From Nitrospira sp. (GTDB lineage Bacteria; Nitrospirota; Nitrospiria; Nitrospirales; Nitrospiraceae), in the NCBI GenBank assembly GCA_015903945.1, contig JABMDL010000020.1, forward strand, positions 1 to 35,938: DNA of 35,938 nucleotides. Reading direction: 5' to 3'. Position numbers and translations under genes: made by a program. Of the stretch, positions 32,343 through 35,938 are shown one piece after another; positions within the stretch are counted from its first letter, which is position 1, and the number at the start of each line of letters is the position of its first letter. The notes under the pieces were generated by a model, which made no database searches, was not told the DNA's origin, and was given only the letters and a program-made list of their open reading frames with translations.

Positions 32343-34005
32343 GGACCGGCTGAAATGTTGCCGCTTCTTTCGGTAAGGAATCCTGCATCGCTTCTTGGGT
32401 GAGAATCATCGTGCGGCCTGGGCGTTTCAGCGCAGCTTTCAACCGGTCGAGTTCATTGGATGGCACGTACAGCACCGTTCGCCGTGAGTAGAACGAGATG
32501 GAAGGTCTAGTCGTTCCAAAGGCGATCAACTGATCCGACGGTTCAAGATTCAATCCCGCCGCATAGGCCAATTCCTGCGGAGGAGCAATGGCATAGCGGT
32601 TGAGGCCGGGAATGACGGTGAGAAGGGCCAGCAGAAACACCGTGGTCACGGCGGCTCCCGCGATGCCGAAGGCGATTCCCCGCCGTTCCTCATTCAGTCC
32701 AAAATAACTGACCAGCCCCATCCCGATCAGGACGACCGCGGCCGCGACATAGGGACCGATCCCCAAGTTGAATTGAACGGCTACGGGAAATTCCTTCACC
32801 AGTTTGCCGGCGAATGTCCCGTAGAGTGACGGCAGGTAGGCGAATCCGATGGCCAGGAGATAGCCCACGCCTGTCATCGCATGAATCGAACCCCGTATCC
32901 ACGGGGTGGCGGGGTCTTGCACCGCTCGCGACCAATAGAGCGCTGCCAAGAGCGACGCAGCGGGGAAGAGCGGGCCGATGTAGTGGGGCAAGCGGGTGGA
33001 TGACAGGGTAAAAAATACGAAGGTGCCGACCAGCCAGAAGGCCGCAAACCATGCCAGTTCATTGCCGGATCGGTCTGTGTCCTGTGAGTCGAGTGGTGCG
33101 GAATCGGTCCGTCCTCCGCGCCGCCAATCCCTCCAGCTCTGATAGGCCCTGTAGAGTCCAGCCGGCAACAACAGACTCCAGGGAAAGAAACCGAGGAGCA
33201 GCACAGGGAAATAAAACCAGGGCCCTGCACCGTGCCCTTCCATCGGAGCAAGAAAGCGACCGACTGTATGAACCTTTGCTTGAGAGCCATACGCGTCGCC
33301 GTGGATGAAGAACATGGCGGCGTACCAGGGGCCGGCCAGCACGAGGAACACGAACGAACCGGCAAGAGGAAAGCCCCGTTGCCAGAAGGTCCTCCAGCGC
33401 CGCGTTGCCGTCAAGTACAGTCCGGCGGCAAGTGGAGGAATCAGGAACCCAATCGGCCCTTTGGTCAAGGTTGCGAGGGCCATGCCGATATAGAACCCCC
33501 ACATCCAATGCCGCCCTGCTCCCTCTTCATGCAGGCCCAGCCAGAATCCATAGAGCGACAGGGTGGTGAAGAAGATCAGCACGCTGTCGGTAATGGCCAT
33601 GCGCCCCAGCGCGAGCATCTCGATATTCAACAGCAGCATGAGCGCGCCGATTAGCCCGACGGTGGAGCCCCGCAGCCGGGTGAGAAACAGATAGTGCATG
33701 AGGATCAGTGCCACGCCGAACAGGGCGGAGGGGGCACGGGCTGCGAATTCGTTGACCCCGAAGGCGTGATAGGACAGGGTCATCAACCAATAGACGAAGA
33801 CCGGTTTGGCGACACGCAGTTCGCCGTTGAAGGTGGGCGTGACCAGGTCGCCGGAAACGAACATCTCGCGGCCGGCTTCCGCGTTCCGCCCTTCATCGCG
33901 GTCGGTGAGCCCCATGTCGCCGAGGCCGAAAAACAAGAGCAGGCCCGACAGGGCCAGGAGCACCGTCACCGTCGCAAACTGGTTGGGCTGTCGGTCAACA
34001 AACAC
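32236..34005 (-). CDS. GT-C glycosyltransferase, ArnT/PMT family
   Basis: A 589-residue polytopic membrane protein using lipid-linked sugars to modify an envelope acceptor, as ArnT does on lipid A. The first periplasmic loop has the acidic motif TDRDEGRNAEAG (D35, D37, E38), then GRMAITDSVLIFFTTLSLYG, both typical of GT83/PMT catalytic domains. About twelve hydrophobic segments are visible, then a C-terminal soluble domain of about 120 residues. The start is GTG 34005. The acceptor and sugar cannot be told from sequence. Placed with LABN and GT2 genes, lipid A or O-antigen modification is plausible. Confidence 0.87.
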   Translation of the reverse strand: MFVDRQPNQFATVTVLLALSGLLLFFGLGDMGLTDRDEGRNAEAGREMFVSGDLVTPTFNGELRVAKPVFVYWLMTLSYHAFGVNEFAARAPSALFGVALILMHYLFLTRLRGSTVGLIGALMLLLNIEMLALGRMAITDSVLIFFTTLSLYGFWLGLHEEGAGRHWMWGFYIGMALATLTKGPIGFLIPPLAAGLYLTATRRWRTFWQRGFPLAGSFVFLVLAGPWYAAMFFIHGDAYGSQAKVHTVGRFLAPMEGHGAGPWFYFPVLLLGFFPWSLLLPAGLYRAYQSWRDWRRGGRTDSAPLDSQDTDRSGNELAWFAAFWLVGTFVFFTLSSTRLPHYIGPLFPAASLLAALYWSRAVQDPATPWIRGSIHAMTGVGYLLAIGFAYLPSLYGTFAGKLVKEFPVAVQFNLGIGPYVAAAVVLIGMGLVSYFGLNEERRGIAFGIAGAAVTTVFLLALLTVIPGLNRYAIAPPQELAYAAGLNLEPSDQLIAFGTTRPSISFYSRRTVLYVPSNELDRLKAALKRPGRTMILTQEAMQDSLPKEAATFQPVLKRHGYVLLASQPIVSIPERATAPSQASPPKPFGH

Positions 34006-34074
34006 AGGATGATCCTACGGCGTGAGCCATGAACGCATGAGCGGACAGTTGAACGGTCGAACCATCATGACTGT

Positions 34075-34288
34075 TAGCCCACAATATTCTTGACGGTTCG
34101 TGACGAAACCGACGAGGCGCCAGGCGAGACGGGCACGCGGAGCCCCGAGGGATTGAGGCATACTTGAAACAGTATGTCGAGATCGCGAGTGGCGAGCCTG
34201 CCCGCTGGCCGTGCGAAGCTCGCGGCCAAGCTGGTCGTAGCGGCGTAGCGGCGGTTGCAGTAGAAGCGCTCATGAATACTGTGAACTA
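34075..34288 (-). repeat. MITE-like structured element, copy 2 (inverted)
   Basis: About 214 bp, colinear with copy 1 when read on the minus strand and roughly 85% identical by eye. The termini TAGTTCACAGTATTC and TAGCCCACAATATTC form imperfect inverted repeats, with TA at both ends (34075-34076 and 34287-34288). The CATACT/AGTATG hairpin (34159-34176) and the long CG hairpin are kept; in the latter, changes on both arms preserve pairing at its base. Its minus-strand left end provides the TAG stop of the LABN gene (34286-34288). It occupies the 280-bp space between LABN and the glycosyltransferase start. Confidence 0.85.
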
Positions 34289-34576
34289 GGCCGGAGGGCC
34301 GGCTGGACTGTTGGCTTGGGTTGCGCGGCGGATCAGCATCAGGTTGCGAATATAGACGACGGAGCCGACACTTTGTCCCGCGATGAAGACCGGGTCCATG
34401 CGGTAGATCGCATAGGCCAGCGTGATGAGCCCACCGATCAGGCTCATATACCAGAACGAGACGGGAACCTGGCTTTCGGCTCTTTTCTCGGAGGCGATCC
34501 ATTGGACCAGCCAGCGACCGAAAAAGAGAGCCTGGCCGAAGAAGCCGATACCGAGCCAGATGGTTTCTAGACTCAT
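34286..34576 (-). CDS. LABN-domain membrane protein (lipid A biosynthesis N-terminal domain)
   Basis: A 96-residue protein that is essentially one LABN domain: three hydrophobic helices with GRWLVQWIASEKRAESQVPVS, then FWYMSLIGGLITLAYAIYRMDPVFIAGQ, the family signature. Stand-alone LABN proteins occur beside GT2 and GT-C glycosyltransferases in envelope clusters; the role is not established. The stop TAG (34286-34288) is formed by the end of the repeat element, so the last residues (AGPPA) probably precede the insertion point. The ATG overlaps the preceding gene's stop (ATGA, 34573-34576) without a Shine-Dalgarno. Confidence 0.87.
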   Translation of the reverse strand: MSLETIWLGIGFFGQALFFGRWLVQWIASEKRAESQVPVSFWYMSLIGGLITLAYAIYRMDPVFIAGQSVGSVVYIRNLMLIRRATQANSPAGPPA

Positions 34577-34974
34577 AGAAGCGGAGTAATGGGTGATGAG
34601 TGATGGGTGATGGGTTTCTTTTTCAGAGAGTGGAGTAACCCGAGGAGCATTTTTCTGATCTCTTCAACTTGAGCCATAGAGGTGTTTGGAGGGAGAAGCC
34701 CCATCCGAGACGCAAGAACCAGTTGGGTCTCTAACTCGGCGACTGAACCCGAGGCCACATGAAGGAATTGAACAAATTCCTTTCTCGAATGTCTCGCGGC
34801 TCCCTCCGAGATATTGCTTGGGATAGAGACCGCAGCGCGTCGCATCTGCGACGTGAGGCCGTAGAGTTCTTCTTTGGGAAAGCGCGAAGCCAATGAGTAA
34901 ATGTGCGCTGCGAGATCCAAGGATTTCTTCCACACGTCGAGATCTTTATGCGTGGCCACGGTGCTTCCGCTCAC
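34573..34974 (-). CDS. Four-helix-bundle protein (S23 / 23S rRNA intervening-sequence family)
   Basis: A 133-residue all-helical protein: DLDVWKKSLDLAAHIYSLASRFPKEE, LYGLTSQMRRAAVSIPSNISEG and ARHSRKEFVQFLHVASGSVAELETQL are the family's conserved blocks, especially IPSNISEG. Such proteins are known from 23S rRNA insertions and as free-standing genes scattered in variable regions. Start GTG 34974 (or GTG 34959). The C-terminal tail HHSSPITPLL is translated from the GTGATGGG-type repeat at 34587-34614, and the start lies in the inverted counterpart at 34971-35007, so the gene looks like an inserted cassette between the GT2 and LABN genes. Confidence 0.88.
   Translation of the reverse strand: MSGSTVATHKDLDVWKKSLDLAAHIYSLASRFPKEELYGLTSQMRRAAVSIPSNISEGAARHSRKEFVQFLHVASGSVAELETQLVLASRMGLLPPNTSMAQVEEIRKMLLGLLHSLKKKPITHHSSPITPLL
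34587..34614. repeat. GTGATGGG-type repeat, left arm
   Basis: Tandem-like units (GGGTGATGAG, TGATGGGTGA, TGGG). The 12-mer GTGATGAGTGAT recurs inverted in 34971-35007, on the other side of the four-helix-bundle gene. Encodes the tail of that protein. Confidence 0.7.
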
Positions 34975-35007
34975 TGATCACCCATCACAGATCACTCATC
35001 ACGTAAT
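34971..35007. repeat. GTGATGGG-type repeat, right arm (inverted)
   Basis: On the minus strand contains GTGATGAGTGAT and GTGATGGGTGAT. It spans the end of the GT2 gene (stop at 34992-34994) and the GTG start of the four-helix-bundle gene (34974). Confidence 0.7.
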
Positions 35008-35723
35008 TTGTAGCGCAACACCCGGTCCATCATCCAGCGCACCGCGATCAGATCGTAGAGCGACTTGAACAGCCGGTTGCCCATGCCGTACTTCGAGAGG
35101 CCGTGAATGCGCGGATAGTGCCGGACCGGTACCTCGGTGACGGTGAACCCATGCATCAGGGCGAGCGCGGGGAAAAACCGGTGCATGCCTTCGTACAGGC
35201 GGATGCGCTCCAGTACGGGCCGCCGGAACACTTTCAGAGGGCATCCCGTATCATGGACACCGTCATGAGTGAAAAAATTTCGTACGCGGTTCGCAATTCG
35301 GGAGGAGATCATCTTTACGATGCCGTCCTGCCGCTGCTGTCTCCACCCGCACACGAGATCGTGGGTGGCCGTGAGGGGGAGGAGCTTCAAAATGTCTTCA
35401 CTGTCCTGCTGGAGATCGCCGTCGATCTGGATAATGATCTCGCCCGACGAACGGCGGAATCCCGCGTCCAAGGCGCAAGTCTTGCCGTAATTCCGGTCGA
35501 AGTGAAACACCTTCACTTGCGGGTGGAGCGTCGCCAAGCGGTCGAGTTCCTCGCTGCTGCCGTCGCTGCTGCCGTCGTCCACCAGAATGATCTCGAACGG
35601 TCTCGACCGTGAGTGTTCGTGGGAATCCAGCACTTTGAGGAGGCTCGCGAGCAGGGGCGATAAATTGTCTCGCTCATCCTTGATGGGGATGATGACGGAA
35701 GCCCAGGGGGTGGACGGCGTCAT
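34992..35723 (-). CDS. Family 2 glycosyltransferase (dolichyl/undecaprenyl-phosphate sugar synthase type)
   Basis: A 243-residue GT2 protein: ASVIIPIKDERDNLSPLLASL start, nucleotide-binding DDGSSDG (from residue 49), and DGDLQQD (101-107) with the DxD-like metal site, as in dolichyl-phosphate mannose synthase and undecaprenyl-phosphate glycosyltransferases. It lacks the two C-terminal transmembrane helices of the ArnC/GtrB type. Probably makes the lipid-linked sugar used by the GT-C enzyme encoded downstream (inference). ATG 35723 is preferred; a TTG at 35756 would add eleven residues. The last codons and stop (RDE, TGA at 34992-34994) lie in a repeat. Confidence 0.9.
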   Translation of the reverse strand: MTPSTPWASVIIPIKDERDNLSPLLASLLKVLDSHEHSRSRPFEIILVDDGSSDGSSEELDRLATLHPQVKVFHFDRNYGKTCALDAGFRRSSGEIIIQIDGDLQQDSEDILKLLPLTATHDLVCGWRQQRQDGIVKMISSRIANRVRNFFTHDGVHDTGCPLKVFRRPVLERIRLYEGMHRFFPALALMHGFTVTEVPVRHYPRIHGLSKYGMGNRLFKSLYDLIAVRWMMDRVLRYKLRDE

Positions 35724-35831
35724 GACAAACAAATACTCCAGCAGAAATCTGCACAAGGCGTAATCACGCGCGCATTCTAACGGATGGTCGAAGGAGCGTC
35801 AAACAAGACGGGGGATGCACGCGCCGTCCGT

Positions 35832-35938
35832 ATCACGGTTTCTCCGCCCCGATGGTGAACCGCATCGCGCCCATCAAGCTCATCTCGTTGACTTGCTCGC
35901 CGGCGTGGATCTCCACTTTGTAGCGGCCGGGACGCCAG
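35832..35938 (-). CDS. C-terminal end of an unidentified protein (5' part outside the window)
   Basis: An open frame enters from the window edge on the minus strand and ends with TGA at 35832-35834. The visible 34 residues read WRPGRYKVEIHAGEQVNEMS, then LMGAMRFTIGAEKP. Alternating hydrophobic strands suggest the end of a beta-sandwich domain. The family is not recognised. It precedes the GT2 gene by about 110 bp on the same strand and so may be in one operon with it. Confidence 0.7.

Noticed and set aside
1..35938. CRISPR arrays, rRNA genes, prophage or toxin-antitoxin modules
   Set aside because: No regularly spaced repeats, rRNA sequence or phage-type genes were seen; the only repeated elements are the ones listed.

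Overview
The window looks like chromosomal DNA of a Gram-negative, moderately GC-rich bacterium, most likely Nitrospira or a close relative in Nitrospirota. This is inference from the gene repertoire and order (lysC-cimA, ihfA-merR, phoH-ybeY-ftsY, a split type IV pilus locus); no marker gene here fixes the taxon.

Layout. 1-7.5 kb is housekeeping: the aspartate kinase C-terminus, citramalate synthase, IHF-alpha, a MerR-type regulator, tRNA-Pro(GGG), surE, a DedA membrane protein, cysS and rlmB, then a short LuxR-type DNA-binding protein on the minus strand. 7.7-24.1 kb is a type IV pilus region: prepilin peptidase, a first minor-pilin cassette (FimT/GspH-, PilV-, PilW- and PilX-like), a PilB/GspE-type ATPase, a divergent secreted YadA-head-like protein, a second minor-pilin cassette in the same order, a small exported protein, a 1459-residue PilY1 and a lipoprotein. 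24.1-27 kb holds phoH, ybeY and ftsY. 27-32.3 kb holds a double-receiver protein, an exported M1-like metallopeptidase, a TolB-like propeller protein and a PAP2 phosphatase. 32.2-35.9 kb is a minus-strand envelope cluster: a GT-C glycosyltransferase, a LABN membrane protein, a four-helix-bundle protein, a GT2 glycosyltransferase and the end of an unidentified gene.

Main observations. (1) A ~215-bp element occurs twice in opposite orientation, at 25239-25453 and 34075-34288. It has terminal inverted repeats, TA at both outer ends and several internal hairpins. Its TAG termini serve as the stop codons of phoH and of the LABN gene, and ybeY's ATG starts on its right edge. (2) Two sigma-54-type (-24/-12) promoter matches with nearly the same core (CGGCAT, then TTGC) lie about 450 bp apart on opposite strands, one before the second minor-pilin cassette and one before the YadA-head-like gene, suggesting co-regulation. 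(3) Two parallel minor-pilin cassettes sit together, one of them packed with its own ATPase and peptidase. (4) The four-helix-bundle gene sits between inverted GTGATGAGTGAT repeats that contribute coding ends of its neighbours. (5) The PAP2 gene probably has a frameshift near its 3' end.

The pilus genes fit one machine: the peptidase matures the prepilins, the ATPase drives assembly, the minor pilins with PilY1 form a tip or priming complex, and the secreted YadA-head-like protein and lipoprotein may be accessory adhesion factors. The major pilin, PilC, PilT, PilM-Q and a sigma-54 activator are not in this window.
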